From Martinezella tropici (lineage in GTDB: Bacteria; Pseudomonadota; Alphaproteobacteria; Rhizobiales; Rhizobiaceae): a stretch of DNA of 64,000 nt. The position numbers and the translations under genes are program-made. The stretch spans positions 186,001 through 250,000 of the forward strand of contig JUHI01000001.1 in NCBI GenBank assembly GCA_000799755.1, in the 5' to 3' direction. The notes beneath the pieces are model-generated. The model made no database searches. It was not told where the DNA came from and saw nothing but the letters and a program-made list of their open reading frames with translations. Positions within the stretch are counted from its first letter, which is position 1. Each line of letters opens with the position of its first letter. This document shows, one piece after another, positions 45,498 through 55,917 of the stretch.

Positions 45498-47891
45498 GTG
45501 GCGGCAGGCAACCGCAAGAGTATCAGTAGGTTTGTGGCTGCCCTCGTTACGGGCACGGCCGCGTGTGCATATATTATGAGCCCGGTCGTCGTTTACGCCC
45601 AGGCGAACACTAATAATGCCAGCAATAACAATGGCAGCGCCGGCACTGCCGCCTCCCCTATCAAGGTGAAGGTGCCGGAAGGTGCAAAGCTAGTCCTGTC
45701 GTCCAACGAACTGGTCTACAACAAGGATACGCAGATCGTCACCGCAAGCGGTGCGGTCCAGATCAACTATGGCGGCTACAGGATGGTCGCCCAGAAGGTC
45801 GAATACAACCAGAAGTCCGGGCGGATGACGGCTCTCGGCAATGTCGAGCTGATCACCCCTGACGGTAATCGCATGTACGGTGACAAAATGGACGTCACCG
45901 ACAGCTTCTCTGACGGCTTCGTGAATGCCCTGCGCATCGAAATGCCCGACAATACCCGTATGGTCGCCGAAAAGGGCGAGCGGGTCGGCGGCACGCAGAT
46001 GATTCTGACGAAGGGCGTCTATACGGCTTGTATGGCCTGTTCCGAACAGGGCCGCGCGCCGCTGTGGCAGGTCAAGGCCCAGCGTGTCGTCCAGAACGGC
46101 GTGACTCACACTATTCGCCTCGAGCACGCTCGTTTCGAGTTGTTCGGGCTGCCGATCGCCTATGTGCCGTGGATTACGGTTCCCGACAACACGGTCAAGC
46201 GCAAGTCGGGCTTTCTGTTCCCGTCGATGAGCGTTTCTCAGAATCTTGGCGTCGGTGTAACAGTTCCTTACTATTACGTCATTTCGCCGAGCATGGATGC
46301 GACGGTCACCGCAACCGGCTATACAAACCAAGGCCTGTTGCTTCAGGGTGAATTCCGCCAGCGCTTTGAAAACGGTACGCATGTTCTGCGTGTCGCCGGC
46401 ATCAATCAGATGAGTCCGGATTCCTTCACGGCTGGTACGACCGATGCCGAACACAAAACTCGCGGCATGATCAACTCCAAGGCGGATTTCAGGATCAATC
46501 CTCGCTGGACCTTCGGCTGGGACGTCATGGCGCAGAGTGACAACAACTTCTCGCGCACCTATGGCTTGAACGGGTTGAACCAGAGTACCCACACAAACCA
46601 AGCCTATCTGACCGGTATCGGAAATCGCAATTTCTTCGATATGCGTGCGTTCTACTATAACGTGCAGGACACGGACAATAGTGCTACCGCGCAGAAGCAG
46701 CAGGCATATGTCTATCCGAGCATCGACTATCATTATGTCGATCCGAAATCGGTCTATGGCGGCGAACTGTCGGCAACGATGAATTTCACGCATCTGTCGC
46801 GTGACAGGACATCCGTGCTCGACGCGACGAATGATCTTGGCAATCCCAATCTGAACGACCGTTATCTCGGTCTTTCCGGCGATTATACGCGTCTGAGCAG
46901 CGAGCTGCAGTGGCAACGGACCTTCACCACGGATCAAGGCCTGGTGCTGACACCGTTGGCGGCACTTCGTGGTGACGTCTATGGCCTGGACATGAATGGG
47001 CCCGCGGCCGGCACCTACTCCGGCAACTACGACAACAGTGACTATGCCACGCGCGGCATGGCCACGCTCGGTCTGGAAGCCAAGTATCCTTTCCTCATCA
47101 CGACAAGCAACAGCACGCATGTGTTCGAGCCGATAGCACAGATCTATGTGAGACCGGACGAGCAGCTTGGCGGACGCTTGCCGAACGAGGACGCTCAGAG
47201 CCTGGTTTTCGATGCGACCACCCTGTTCGATCGTGACAAGTTCTCCGGCTTCGACCGCATCGAAGGCGGCACGCGAGCGAATGTGGGATGGCGCTACACC
47301 GGCAGCTTCGACAATGGTTACAAGCTGCAGCACATTTTCGGTCAATCCTACCAGCTCGCTGGACGGAACTCCTTCGCGACGACCGACCTGGCCGGCGTCG
47401 GTTCGGATTCGGGGCTTGAAACGACCCGTTCCGACTATGTTACCATGTTCGGTCTGACGACTCCGCAAGGGATCTCGCTATCGACATCCTATCGCTTCGA
47501 CGAGAAGAATTTCGATTTCAAGCGCGGCGATACATCCGTGGGCTTCTCTAACGATGTCTTCCAAACGTCCTTGATCTACACCCATATTGCCGCCCAGCCG
47601 CAATACGGCTTCACGTCCAACCAGGACGAAATCCAGTCGCGTGCGCAGGTCAAGTTCAAGGAATACTGGTCGGTCTTCGGTACGGTCAGCTACGATCTCA
47701 ACAACAATCAAGTGACTCGCCAGGGCGTTGGGCTTTCCTACGAGGACGAATGCACGATCTTCACCGTGTCCTTCCTCGACAAGAAAGATACATTCGACAA
47801 TTCGGCAAGCAGTTGGTCGGTCGGCGCTCGCATCACCTTCCGCACACTCGGCGACGTCAACCTTGGCAACGGCCAGGACGCAACGTTCTGA
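45498..47891 (+). CDS. lptD: LPS-assembly protein LptD
   Basis: This 797-residue outer membrane barrel inserts LPS into the outer leaflet with LptE. The N terminus carries a signal-like segment (FVAALVTGTAACAYIMSPVVVYAQA), then an Asn-rich linker (ANTNNASNNNGSAG) and an OstA-type domain (LSSNELVYNKDTQIVTASGAVQINYGGYRMVAQKVEYNQ). The C-terminal barrel covers about residues 230-797 and ends DATF with a terminal Phe. Start is GTG at 45498, directly after lptG. A terminator hairpin follows at 47911. Confidence 0.96.
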   Translation: MAAGNRKSISRFVAALVTGTAACAYIMSPVVVYAQANTNNASNNNGSAGTAASPIKVKVPEGAKLVLSSNELVYNKDTQIVTASGAVQINYGGYRMVAQKVEYNQKSGRMTALGNVELITPDGNRMYGDKMDVTDSFSDGFVNALRIEMPDNTRMVAEKGERVGGTQMILTKGVYTACMACSEQGRAPLWQVKAQRVVQNGVTHTIRLEHARFELFGLPIAYVPWITVPDNTVKRKSGFLFPSMSVSQNLGVGVTVPYYYVISPSMDATVTATGYTNQGLLLQGEFRQRFENGTHVLRVAGINQMSPDSFTAGTTDAEHKTRGMINSKADFRINPRWTFGWDVMAQSDNNFSRTYGLNGLNQSTHTNQAYLTGIGNRNFFDMRAFYYNVQDTDNSATAQKQQAYVYPSIDYHYVDPKSVYGGELSATMNFTHLSRDRTSVLDATNDLGNPNLNDRYLGLSGDYTRLSSELQWQRTFTTDQGLVLTPLAALRGDVYGLDMNGPAAGTYSGNYDNSDYATRGMATLGLEAKYPFLITTSNSTHVFEPIAQIYVRPDEQLGGRLPNEDAQSLVFDATTLFDRDKFSGFDRIEGGTRANVGWRYTGSFDNGYKLQHIFGQSYQLAGRNSFATTDLAGVGSDSGLETTRSDYVTMFGLTTPQGISLSTSYRFDEKNFDFKRGDTSVGFSNDVFQTSLIYTHIAAQPQYGFTSNQDEIQSRAQVKFKEYWSVFGTVSYDLNNNQVTRQGVGLSYEDECTIFTVSFLDKKDTFDNSASSWSVGARITFRTLGDVNLGNGQDATF

Positions 47892-47910
47892 TAGAAATCG
47901 AAACTGCACG

Positions 47911-47932
47911 GAGCCGGCTTCACCGCCGGCTC
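47911..47932 (+). terminator. Terminator hairpin after lptD
   Basis: An 8-bp perfect stem (GAGCCGGC / GCCGGCTC) with a 6-base loop is followed by TTTT. It lies 20 bases after the lptD stop and would separate lptFGD from surA-pdxA-rsmA, at least partly. Confidence 0.85.
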
Positions 47933-48100
47933 TTTTGCGTCGATGCAGGTTTGCCATGGCCGACGTCATTGTTTCGCCGCAAGGATTTTGCAATTCATCG
48001 CGCTTGATGTAGACATGTGGCGCAAAGTTGCCGTATTGCGCGACAGACATGCCAATACGGCGCAATGCTGGCAGGAAATACCTTTGGGAAGGGGTAGTTG

Positions 48101-49045
48101 ATGTTTTCTGGAAAGACACCGATGCGCGCTCTGCTATTCGGAGCAGCAGCTTTGGTTATGGCAAGTTTCGCCGTGCCGAGCAGCGACGTTGCTTTCGCAG
48201 CAAGCGAAGTGAAGGTCCTCGTCAATAGCCAGGTGATCACATCCGGCGACATTGCAAAGCGCGTCGCCTTCCTCAAGTTGCAGCGTCAGAAAGGCGATCT
48301 GAACAAGCTCGCCAAGGATCAGCTTGTCGATGAAACCCTGAAGCGCGCGGAAATCTCCCGCCTGCGCATGTCCGTTTCGACGACGGATGTCGATGCCGCT
48401 TTTGCCCGTTTCGCCGCCAGCAACAAGATGACGCCGGCACAGCTAGGTCAGATTCTCGACAAGACCGGCGTCACCGTCGACCACTTCAAGTCCTATATCG
48501 CCGTTTCCATGAGCTGGCCGCGCATCGTCAATGCGCGCTTCGGCGCCAGAAGCCGGATGTCGAACGACGATCTCGTGACGCGTATGACGGAGAACAAGAC
48601 CAAGCCGGTCACGACGGAATACTTCCTGAAGCAGATCGTCTTCGTCGTCCCGACGGCAAAGAGGAACGCGATCCTGAATGCGCGCAAGGCGGAAGCCGAG
48701 GCCTCGCGGGCCAAGTTCCCCGGCTGCGATCAAGCAAAGGTCTTTGCGGCGACCATGCGTGACGTCTCTGTTCAGGATCTCGGCCGCGTGCTTGCGCCCG
48801 AAGTTCCGGAAATGTGGAAGCCGCTGCTGGAGAAGGCTTCCGGCAATACGACCACTCCGGTCGTCACCGATCGCGGCGTCGAATATATCGCCATTTGCTC
48901 GCAGCGTCAGGTGAACGACGACGTTGCTGCGGCTGCCGTATTCCGTGCCGAGGATCTCGGCAAGACCACGCCGGACGGCGTCAGTGCCAACGATAAGAAA
49001 TACATGGATGAACTGCGCTCCAAGGCGCAGATCGTCTATCGCTGA
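48101..49045 (+). CDS. SurA N-terminal domain periplasmic chaperone
   Basis: The protein has 314 residues. The signal peptide ends near DVAFA, and the SurA N-terminal fold follows: VKVLVNSQVITSGDIAKRVAFLKLQRQKGDLNKLAKDQLVDETLKRAEISR. There is no clear full parvulin (PPIase) domain, as in other short alphaproteobacterial SurA-like proteins. It should chaperone outer membrane proteins, and its position right after lptD and before pdxA matches the E. coli lptD-surA-pdxA-rsmA order. ATG at 48101. Confidence 0.9.
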   Translation: MFSGKTPMRALLFGAAALVMASFAVPSSDVAFAASEVKVLVNSQVITSGDIAKRVAFLKLQRQKGDLNKLAKDQLVDETLKRAEISRLRMSVSTTDVDAAFARFAASNKMTPAQLGQILDKTGVTVDHFKSYIAVSMSWPRIVNARFGARSRMSNDDLVTRMTENKTKPVTTEYFLKQIVFVVPTAKRNAILNARKAEAEASRAKFPGCDQAKVFAATMRDVSVQDLGRVLAPEVPEMWKPLLEKASGNTTTPVVTDRGVEYIAICSQRQVNDDVAAAAVFRAEDLGKTTPDGVSANDKKYMDELRSKAQIVYR

Positions 49046-49051
49046 TTGACG

Positions 49052-50077
49052 ATGCCATCGCGCGTTTCCCTCCCCCTTGCTCTTACGCAGGGGGACCCGG
49101 CCGGCATAGGTCCCGACATCACGCTCGCCGCCTGGCTTCGCCGCGGCGAGCTGGATCTTCCGCCCTTCCTCTTTCTTGGCAATGCCGCAGTGCTCAAGGC
49201 ACGGGCTTCCGAGCTTGACCTGGCCGTACCGCTCGCAATCGCCGACCCGGCAAATGCCTGCGATATTTTTCCTGACGCGTTACCGATCCTGCAGATCGAA
49301 GCGGGAATGGATGTCGTTGCCGGCAAACCGCATGTGGCGACCGCCAAGGGCACGATTGCCGCCATCGAAATGGCCGTTTCCCTCAGCATGGGCGGCCAGA
49401 CATCCGCCGTCGTCACGAATCCGATCGCAAAATCGGTGCTCTACGATGCAGGCTTCGGCTTTCCCGGCCATACGGAATTCCTGGCGGATCTTGCGATGCG
49501 CGCGACGGGTAAGCCGGTCATGCCGGTCATGCTTCTCGCTGGTCCGAAGCTCCGCGCCATCCCGGTCACTATCCATATCCCACTGAAAGACGTGCCCGAG
49601 GCTTTGACCTCCGATCTGATCGCCGAGACTTGCCGGATCACCGATCATGACCTGCGGAACCGCTTCGGCATTTCCAAGCCGCGCCTCGCGGTTGCCGGTC
49701 TCAACCCGCATGCCGGGGAGAATGGCGCGCTCGGCAAGGAGGACGACGAGATCGTCCGGCCTGCGATCGATACGCTTCGCAGCGAGGGGATCGACGCGTT
49801 CGGCCCTCTGCCTGCCGACACCATGTTCCATGAGGAAGCCCGCCGCCGTTACGATGTCGCCATCTGCATGTACCACGATCAGGCCCTGATCCCGGCCAAG
49901 GCGCTCGGCTTCGACGATTCCGTCAATGTCACGCTCGGCTTACCCTTTGTACGCACCTCACCCGATCACGGGACGGCGTTCGGCATCGCCGGCAAAGGCA
50001 TTGCGAAGGAAGACAGCCTCGTGGCCGCCCTCAGGCTGGCAAGCGAAATCAGCGGCAAGATCGGAAGCGATCGCTGA
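49052..50077 (+). CDS. pdxA: 4-hydroxythreonine-4-phosphate dehydrogenase
   Basis: This 341-residue enzyme oxidises 4-phosphohydroxy-threonine in pyridoxal phosphate synthesis. Motifs include [42 protein letters not shown] with the metal histidine, [21 protein letters not shown] and [44 protein letters not shown] at 49052 gives the standard N terminus. The TGA overlaps the rsmA ATG by one base (TGATG). Confidence 0.97.
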   Translation: MPSRVSLPLALTQGDPAGIGPDITLAAWLRRGELDLPPFLFLGNAAVLKARASELDLAVPLAIADPANACDIFPDALPILQIEAGMDVVAGKPHVATAKGTIAAIEMAVSLSMGGQTSAVVTNPIAKSVLYDAGFGFPGHTEFLADLAMRATGKPVMPVMLLAGPKLRAIPVTIHIPLKDVPEALTSDLIAETCRITDHDLRNRFGISKPRLAVAGLNPHAGENGALGKEDDEIVRPAIDTLRSEGIDAFGPLPADTMFHEEARRRYDVAICMYHDQALIPAKALGFDDSVNVTLGLPFVRTSPDHGTAFGIAGKGIAKEDSLVAALRLASEISGKIGSDR

Positions 50078-50904
50078 TGCCCGCTCTTGACGGCTTGCCG
50101 CCCCTTCGCGATGTGATCCAGCGTCATGGGCTTGATGCGCGCAAGGCGCTCGGCCAGAATTTTCTTCTCGACCTCAACCTCACCCAGAAGGTTGCACGCA
50201 CAGCCGGATCGCTCGAGGGCGTCACCGTCTTCGAAGTCGGGCCCGGACCGGGCGGCCTCACGCGCGCCATCCTGGCGCTTGGCGCAGCCAAGGTCATCGC
50301 CGTCGAGCGCGATGCGCGCTGCCTGCCTGCGCTGGCGGAAATCGCCGACCACTATCCCGGCCGGCTTGAGGTGATTGAGGGCGATGCACTGAAGACGGAT
50401 TTCGCGTCACTTGCCCCGCAAGGGCCGGTCAAGATCATCGCCAACCTGCCCTATAACGTCGGGACACAGCTTCTGGTGAACTGGCTGCTGCCGGCACACT
50501 GGCCGCCCTTCTGGCAGTCCCTGACGCTGATGTTCCAGAAGGAAGTCGGCCAGCGGATCGTGGCGCAGGAGGATGACGATCATTACGGCCGTCTCGGCGT
50601 GCTCTGTGGCTGGCGGACCGAAGCTCACATGGCCTTCGACATATCCCCGCAGGCCTTCACGCCGCCACCAAAAGTGACGTCGACGGTGGTGCATTTGATA
50701 CCGAATGAAAACCCCATCCCCTGTGCCGTCGACAAGCTGGAGAAGGTGACTCAGGCCGCCTTCGGCCAGCGCCGCAAGATGCTGAGGCAGAGCCTGAAGC
50801 CGATTGGCGGCGAGGCGCTTTTGCTGAAGGCGGATATCGATCCACAGCGCCGCGCCGAAACGCTTTCGGTGGAAGAGTTCTGCCGATTGGCAAACTGCCT
50901 ATAA
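50077..50904 (+). CDS. rsmA: 16S rRNA (adenine(1518)-N6/adenine(1519)-N6)-dimethyltransferase
   Basis: This 275-residue KsgA enzyme dimethylates two adenosines near the 3' end of 16S rRNA and checks small-subunit assembly. Motifs: [24 protein letters not shown]-binding [16 protein letters not shown], and catalytic [15 protein letters not shown]. It is translationally coupled to pdxA. The stop is close to gmk on the other strand; an imperfect inverted repeat (50906-50932) lies between them and may serve as a weak terminator. Confidence 0.97.
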   Translation: MPALDGLPPLRDVIQRHGLDARKALGQNFLLDLNLTQKVARTAGSLEGVTVFEVGPGPGGLTRAILALGAAKVIAVERDARCLPALAEIADHYPGRLEVIEGDALKTDFASLAPQGPVKIIANLPYNVGTQLLVNWLLPAHWPPFWQSLTLMFQKEVGQRIVAQEDDDHYGRLGVLCGWRTEAHMAFDISPQAFTPPPKVTSTVVHLIPNENPIPCAVDKLEKVTQAAFGQRRKMLRQSLKPIGGEALLLKADIDPQRRAETLSVEEFCRLANCL

Positions 50905-50926
50905 GCTCTGAGCCCCGTTTGTAAGC

Positions 50927-51589
50927 TCAGAGTTGCGGCGTCTCTTCCAGCAAGTCCCGGACGAAATCGAACATGCCGTGCCGCCGATCGCGGCGCAGGC
51001 GTTCGGCCTTGACGATCGACTGGACGGCGTCGAAGGCGACATTCAGGTCGTCGTTGACGATGACATAGTCATATTCGCGCCAGTGAGCGATCTCGGCCCT
51101 TGAATTGGCGAGACGCATTGCGATGACCTCTTCTGAATCTTCTGCACGGCGATGCAGCCGTGACTGAAGCTCGGTCATGGTCGGCGGCAGCACGAAGATG
51201 GAAACGACATCGGCCGGCATCTTCTCCTGCAGCTGCTGAGCGCCCTGCCAGTCGATGTCGAACAGCATGTCGCGCCCTTCCGCCATCGCCGTCTCAACGG
51301 GCTCGCGCGGCGTGCCGTAGAAATTGCCGTGTACCTCAGCCCATTCGAGCAAGGAGTCGGAATCGCGAAGGCGCTCGAATTCGCGCTGCGAGACGAAATG
51401 ATAGTGCACGCCTTCGATTTCGCTCGGCCGGCGCTGCCGGGTCGTGACGCTGACGGAGAGGCTCACCTGCTTGTCCTTATCGAGCAGCGTGCGCGCGATC
51501 GTGGACTTGCCCGCGCCTGACGGAGAGGAGATGGCAAGCATCAGCCCCCGGCGGGCGATCGGAATGGATGTGGATGTCGCCGGCTTCAT
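50927..51589 (-). CDS. gmk: Guanylate kinase
   Basis: This 220-residue enzyme phosphorylates GMP to GDP. The P-loop is [16 protein letters not shown], and the GMP-binding segments are [21 protein letters not shown] and [13 protein letters not shown]. It follows the yicC-like gene with 3 bp between them, so they form one unit. It ends head-on against rsmA. Confidence 0.97.
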   Translation of the reverse strand: MKPATSTSIPIARRGLMLAISSPSGAGKSTIARTLLDKDKQVSLSVSVTTRQRRPSEIEGVHYHFVSQREFERLRDSDSLLEWAEVHGNFYGTPREPVETAMAEGRDMLFDIDWQGAQQLQEKMPADVVSIFVLPPTMTELQSRLHRRAEDSEEVIAMRLANSRAEIAHWREYDYVIVNDDLNVAFDAVQSIVKAERLRRDRRHGMFDFVRDLLEETPQL

Positions 51590-51592
51590 GGC

Positions 51593-52480
51593 CTACTCCA
51601 AATTCTGGACCTGTTCGCGGAACTGGTCGATGACTACCTTCAGCTCTATGCCGGCGGCGGTCACGGCCGCGGCATTCGACTTCGAACAGATAGTATTCGA
51701 CTCCCGGTTAAATTCCTGTGCAAGAAAATCGAGCTTGCGACCGACAGGGCCACCCTTGGAGATGAGATCGCGCGCAGCCGCCACGTGTGCCTTCAGGCGA
51801 TCGATCTCCTCGCGCAGATCGGCCTTGGTGGCGAGCAGAGCGGCTTCGGCATGTAATCGGTCGCGATCAAGACCTGATGAGCCGCCCAGGAGCATCGATA
51901 CCTGCGTCGCCAGCCTTGCAGCAATTTCCTGCGGCGAACGGGAAGGGTCGCGCTCGACAGTTGATGTCAGCCCCTCGATGGTTGCGACCTGCCCGAGCAG
52001 CACCTTGCCGAGCGCGTCACCTTCTCGACTGCGCATATCGCGGAGATCGCCGAGTGCCGCCTCAAGACCGGCCATGATATCGGCATCACGGGCGGCAACC
52101 GCCGCTTCGTCTTCCTCGGCCTCCCTGAACTCCACGAGACCGCGCACGGCCATCAGGCTTTCCAGCTTCAACGGGGCGGGATCGACAATACCAGCCAACT
52201 GATCGCGCAATGCCAGGACGGCCGCCAGCGCATCCTGATTCACGACCACCTCGACGCGGCTTTCTTCGACTGACAGCGACAGACTGACCTGCAGGTTGCC
52301 GCGTGAGAGACGATCCGCGATCGACTTGCGGACATCTGCCTCGAGGCGCTCGAGGCCCGGCGGCAGGCGTAGGCGGATGTCCAGCCCCTTGCCGTTTACC
52401 GAGCGCAGCTCCCATGCCCAGCGGCCACGACCACTCGTTCCCTCACGCCGGGCGAAACCGGTCATGGACTGCAATGCCAT
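51593..52480 (-). CDS. YicC/YloC family endoribonuclease
   Basis: The protein has 295 residues. The N terminus LQSMTGFARREGTSGRGRWAWELRSVNGKGLDIRLRLPPGLE and the C-terminal GRKLDFLAQEFNRESNTICSKSNAAAVTAAGIELKVVIDQFREQVQNLE are diagnostic of the family. Members cleave RNA and act with PNPase on small RNAs in E. coli. The gmk neighbour is conserved in many bacteria. It lies 110 bp downstream of mltG. Confidence 0.94.
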   Translation of the reverse strand: MALQSMTGFARREGTSGRGRWAWELRSVNGKGLDIRLRLPPGLERLEADVRKSIADRLSRGNLQVSLSLSVEESRVEVVVNQDALAAVLALRDQLAGIVDPAPLKLESLMAVRGLVEFREAEEDEAAVAARDADIMAGLEAALGDLRDMRSREGDALGKVLLGQVATIEGLTSTVERDPSRSPQEIAARLATQVSMLLGGSSGLDRDRLHAEAALLATKADLREEIDRLKAHVAAARDLISKGGPVGRKLDFLAQEFNRESNTICSKSNAAAVTAAGIELKVVIDQFREQVQNLE

Positions 52481-52590
52481 GCAAGCCTCCGATAATTCCT
52501 ATCCCCAGTCCGACGAAAATCCTCGGATTATGGATCAATGTAAAGAGAATCCGCGCCGGGCTCCCGAAGTATGCCACGACGCGGTCAGGA

Positions 52591-53805
52591 TCAGTTGGTC
52601 TTCTTCTTCTGTTGCGCGCCTGAGCCGGGAGCTACGGCTGCGTCGTCGGGCTGACCGTCCACGGCAATGGCGCTTGGATCTTCGCCCTTTTCGGCGACCA
52701 GCTTGCGCCAGCGTCTGACATTGGCATTGTGCTCGTCCAGCGTCGCTGCGAAGACATGCCCACCGGTGCCGTCAGCCACAAAATAAAGGTCCTGCGTCTT
52801 CCAGGGGTTGGCGACGGCCTCAAGCGCATCCTTGCCCGGATTTGCGATCGGCGTCGGCGGCAAGCCCTTGATGAGATAGGTGTTATACGGCGTGTCCTTC
52901 TTCAGATCGGACTGATAGATCGGACGATCGGACGGCTTTCCTTCGCCACCGAAAAGCCCATAGATGACCGTCGGATCGGACTGCAGGCGCATACCCTTGC
53001 CGAGGCGGTTCAGGAAGACGGAGGCGACATGGGCACGCTCGTCGGCAAGGCCCGTTTCCTTCTCGACGATCGAGGCCAGCGTGATGAAATCCTGCTTGTT
53101 GGCCAGCTGCACGCTCGAGTCACGCTTGTCCCAGATCTGCTCGACCAGCTTCGTCTGCGCTGCCGCCATCTGCTGAACGATCTCGGTGCGCTTGGTGCCG
53201 CGCGTGAACTTATAGGTGTCCGGCCTCAGGCTGCCTTCCGGCGGCAGGGCCGAAGGCAGGTCGCCTTCCAGCACGGGATCGGCCTGCAGCTTGTTGAACA
53301 TCTGCCGCACGGTCAGCCCCTCCGGCAGCGTGACAGAATAAAGGATCGACTTGCCGGACTTCAGCAGTTCCATGATGTCCTTCATGGAGGCGCCGGCCTT
53401 GATCTCGTATTCGCCGGCGCGAAGCGTTTCCCCGTCATGCAGATAGGTCGCGGTCAGCCAGCGGAAAATGCGCTGATCGGTGATGATGTTATTGGTTTCG
53501 AGGCGATTGGCGATCTCGCTGAGACCGGCACCGTTGCGCACGATGAAATTGGTGTTGGTCGTCAGCGGACCCTGCCCCTGGTAGATCGAAAACGCATAAT
53601 AGGCGCCACCGACAGCCGCAACGGCGACAAACACCGCCAGCGTCATCAGGAAATTCAGGAAGATGACCATTTGGCTGCGGGCTTTGCGCGAACGCTTCGG
53701 CGGGTCCGGAACACGCTCCGGACGCAAGGCTTCATTGGCTGATTTCGGGATAATCGGCCCTTTCTGCCCGTTCGGAGTTCCGTTGTTCTGGTTCGTATCG
53801 CTCAC
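52591..53805 (-). CDS. mltG: Endolytic murein transglycosylase MltG
   Basis: This 404-residue inner-membrane enzyme cleaves nascent glycan strands and ends their extension. A cytoplasmic basic/polar N terminus (about 50 residues with PPKRSRKARSQ) precedes one membrane helix (MVIFLNFLMTLAVFVAVAAVGGAYYAF), and the YceG domain shows ASIVEKETGLADERAHVASVFLNRL with the catalytic Glu, and MRLQSDPTVIYGL. I chose GTG at 53805 because GGGAAGGGA lies upstream; an ATG at 53859 would add 18 residues. The C terminus is Pro/Ala-rich. fabF lies 212 bp upstream. Confidence 0.95.
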   Translation of the reverse strand: MSDTNQNNGTPNGQKGPIIPKSANEALRPERVPDPPKRSRKARSQMVIFLNFLMTLAVFVAVAAVGGAYYAFSIYQGQGPLTTNTNFIVRNGAGLSEIANRLETNNIITDQRIFRWLTATYLHDGETLRAGEYEIKAGASMKDIMELLKSGKSILYSVTLPEGLTVRQMFNKLQADPVLEGDLPSALPPEGSLRPDTYKFTRGTKRTEIVQQMAAAQTKLVEQIWDKRDSSVQLANKQDFITLASIVEKETGLADERAHVASVFLNRLGKGMRLQSDPTVIYGLFGGEGKPSDRPIYQSDLKKDTPYNTYLIKGLPPTPIANPGKDALEAVANPWKTQDLYFVADGTGGHVFAATLDEHNANVRRWRKLVAEKGEDPSAIAVDGQPDDAAVAPGSGAQQKKKTN

Positions 53806-53969
53806 CGGCAATCCCTTCCCTTTTATGATTGCCTGCTCTTTGGCCAAGCAATGCGGCAAAAAGCAGGTTCAGAAGACAAGGCGGAACTCTAAGCTCCGAC
53901 TTCGACTGATCAGGCGTTTCCACACCGCATTCCCGAGAAAGACGAAGGTGCAGCAACAATCAAGGATGC

Positions 53970-53998
53970 GGGCGGGATTGCCGAAAGGCACCCCGCCC
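53970..53998 (-). terminator. Hairpin after fabF
   Basis: An imperfect G+C-rich stem (GGGCGGG...GCC with GGC...CCGCCC, loop GAAA) lies 20 bases after the fabF stop, upstream of mltG. It has no clear T tract, so it may be an attenuator or RNA-stability element rather than a full terminator. Confidence 0.45.
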
Positions 53999-54017
53999 CA
54001 ACAGTTACGCGTTGTTA

Positions 54018-55280
54018 TTAAGCCTCATAGCGACGCAGGACAAGCGACGCATTCGTACCGCCGAAGCCGAAGGAGTTCGACAGCGCCACATTGATTTCGC
54101 GCTTGCGGGCCTTGTGCGGAACGAGATCGATGGCGGTCTCGCGCTCCGGATTGTCCAGGTTGAGGGTCGGCGGGGCAATATTGTCTCGAATGGCGAGCGT
54201 GGCGAAGATCGCCTCGATGGCGCCGGCGGCCCCGAGAAGATGGCCGGTCGCCGACTTGGTGGACGACATGGAAATCTTCGACGCGGCATCTCCGACCAGC
54301 CGCTCGACAGCGCCAAGCTCGATCGTGTCGGCCATGGTCGATGTACCGTGGGCGTTGATATAATCGATATCGGCCGAGGTCAGGCCGGCACGCTTCAAAG
54401 CCGAGGTCATGCAGCGGAATGCGCCTTCGCCGTCCTCGGACGGAGCGGTGATGTGATGGGCATCGCCCGAGAGGCCGTAGCCCACGACTTCGGCGTAGAT
54501 CTTGGCGCCGCGCGCCTTGGCATGTTCCAGTTCCTCGAGAACGACCACACCGGCACCCTCGCCCATGACGAAACCATCGCGATCGCGATCATAGGGCCGC
54601 GAGGCCTTCAGCGGCGTATCGTTGAAGTCCGTCGACAGCGCCTTGCAAGCGGCAAAACCGGCAAGCGAGATACGGCAGACAGGCGCTTCGGCGCCGCCGG
54701 CCACCATGACGTCGGCATCGCCGAGCATGATCAGGCGAGCCGCGTCGCCGATGGCGTGCGCACCCGTCGAGCACGCGGTGACGACCGCGTGGTTCGGGCC
54801 GCGTAGCTTGTGGCGGATCGAAACTTGACCGGATACGAGATTGATCAGACGGCCGGGGATGAAGAAAGGTGAAATGCGGCGCGGACCCTTGTCACGCAGC
54901 GTGTAGCCGGCTTCGACGATGCCTTCTAGTCCGCCGATGCCCGAGCCGATCATGACGCCGGTCGCGATCTGATCCTCGTCCGTTTCGGGGTGCCAATGTG
55001 CATCGGCCAGCGCCATGTCGGCAGCCGCCATGCCGTAGATGATGAAGGGATCGACCTTGCGCTGCTCTTTCGGCTCCATCCAATCGTCGGCATTGAAGGT
55101 GCCGTCGCTGCCGTCGCCAACAGGAATGCGGCAGGCAATCTTAGCCGGGAGATCCTCGACCTCGAATTCCGTCACGCGGCGTGCGCCATTATGCCCAGCG
55201 AGCAAACGCGTCCAGGACACCTCCGTGCCACAGCCCAAAGGTGATACCATGCCGGTACCCGTGATAACGACACGTCTCAT
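54018..55280 (-). CDS. fabF: 3-oxoacyl-ACP synthase II
   Basis: This 420-residue condensing enzyme elongates fatty acids. The Cys-His-His triad is complete: Cys in VTACSTGAHAIGDA, His in INAHGTSTMADTIE and His in SATGHLLGAAGAIEA. The N terminus RRVVITGTGMVSPLGCG and the C terminus NSFGFGGTNASLVLRRYE are standard. It is downstream of acpP, its carrier protein, on the same strand. Confidence 0.97.
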   Translation of the reverse strand: MRRVVITGTGMVSPLGCGTEVSWTRLLAGHNGARRVTEFEVEDLPAKIACRIPVGDGSDGTFNADDWMEPKEQRKVDPFIIYGMAAADMALADAHWHPETDEDQIATGVMIGSGIGGLEGIVEAGYTLRDKGPRRISPFFIPGRLINLVSGQVSIRHKLRGPNHAVVTACSTGAHAIGDAARLIMLGDADVMVAGGAEAPVCRISLAGFAACKALSTDFNDTPLKASRPYDRDRDGFVMGEGAGVVVLEELEHAKARGAKIYAEVVGYGLSGDAHHITAPSEDGEGAFRCMTSALKRAGLTSADIDYINAHGTSTMADTIELGAVERLVGDAASKISMSSTKSATGHLLGAAGAIEAIFATLAIRDNIAPPTLNLDNPERETAIDLVPHKARKREINVALSNSFGFGGTNASLVLRRYEA

Positions 55281-55353
55281 CGCCCGCAGACCCCCGTCTT
55301 TTTATGATGATATGCGTATAAAAACACCTCGCCCGGCCTTACCGGACGAAATA

Positions 55354-55375
55354 GGGCGGACTCGTGAGCCCGCCC
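55354..55375 (-). terminator. Hairpin between acpP and fabF
   Basis: A 6-bp G+C stem (GGGCGG / CCGCCC) encloses a 10-base loop in the acpP-fabF gap. On the minus strand it is followed by TATTT. It could lower read-through so that acpP, needed in large amounts, exceeds fabF. Confidence 0.5.
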
Positions 55376-55394
55376 CGTCAAAAAGCGCAGAAGA

Positions 55395-55631
55395 TTAGGC
55401 CTGAGCCTTCTCAATGAACTTTACCGCGTCGCCGACCGTCAGGATCGAGTCAGCAGCGTCGTCCGGGATTTCAACGCCGAATTCTTCTTCGAAGGCCATG
55501 ACCAGTTCGACGGTGTCGAGCGAGTCCGCGCCCAGATCGTCGATAAAGCTTGCGCTCTCAACAACCTTGTCGGCGTCAACGCCAAGATGATCAACAACAA
55601 TTTTCTTTACGCGTTCTGCGATATCGCTCAT
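55395..55631 (-). CDS. acpP: Acyl carrier protein
   Basis: This 78-residue acidic protein carries growing acyl chains on a phosphopantetheine. The attachment site is Ser in [13 protein letters not shown]. Length and acidity are normal. Gene order fabD-fabG-acpP-fabF is the usual fatty acid cluster. A 286-bp gap before it suggests its own promoter. Confidence 0.98.
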   Translation of the reverse strand: MSDIAERVKKIVVDHLGVDADKVVESASFIDDLGADSLDTVELVMAFEEEFGVEIPDDAADSILTVGDAVKFIEKAQA

Positions 55632-55917
55632 GTCGGTTTCCTCGACTTTATGTCCTGATCAGAATGCCTTGTGACATCCCTACCCTAATTCAAACCTGCA
55701 GCATCTGCTCCGACGCCGCTGGCAAACCCGTTCAACCCGGCATTGAGATCCGGTCCAGCGCCTTGAATGTGGCCCAGTCCGCCTGAATTTTCCGGACGAC
55801 TGTTCACAGTCATGGCCCGCTTAACACGGTTTAAGTCCGTCGCAAAGCCAGAAAATAGCCGGCTCCGGGTTGCTCAACATGCTATTGGCGGGAAAGTTCC
55901 CCCCAACAGCAATTCCT

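Noticed and set aside
55820..55835. CTTAA...TTAAG inverted repeat resembling a full CtrA site
   Set aside because: The two TTAA elements are separated by 6 bp, not the 7 bp of the CtrA consensus; position after fabG's 3' end also argues against it.
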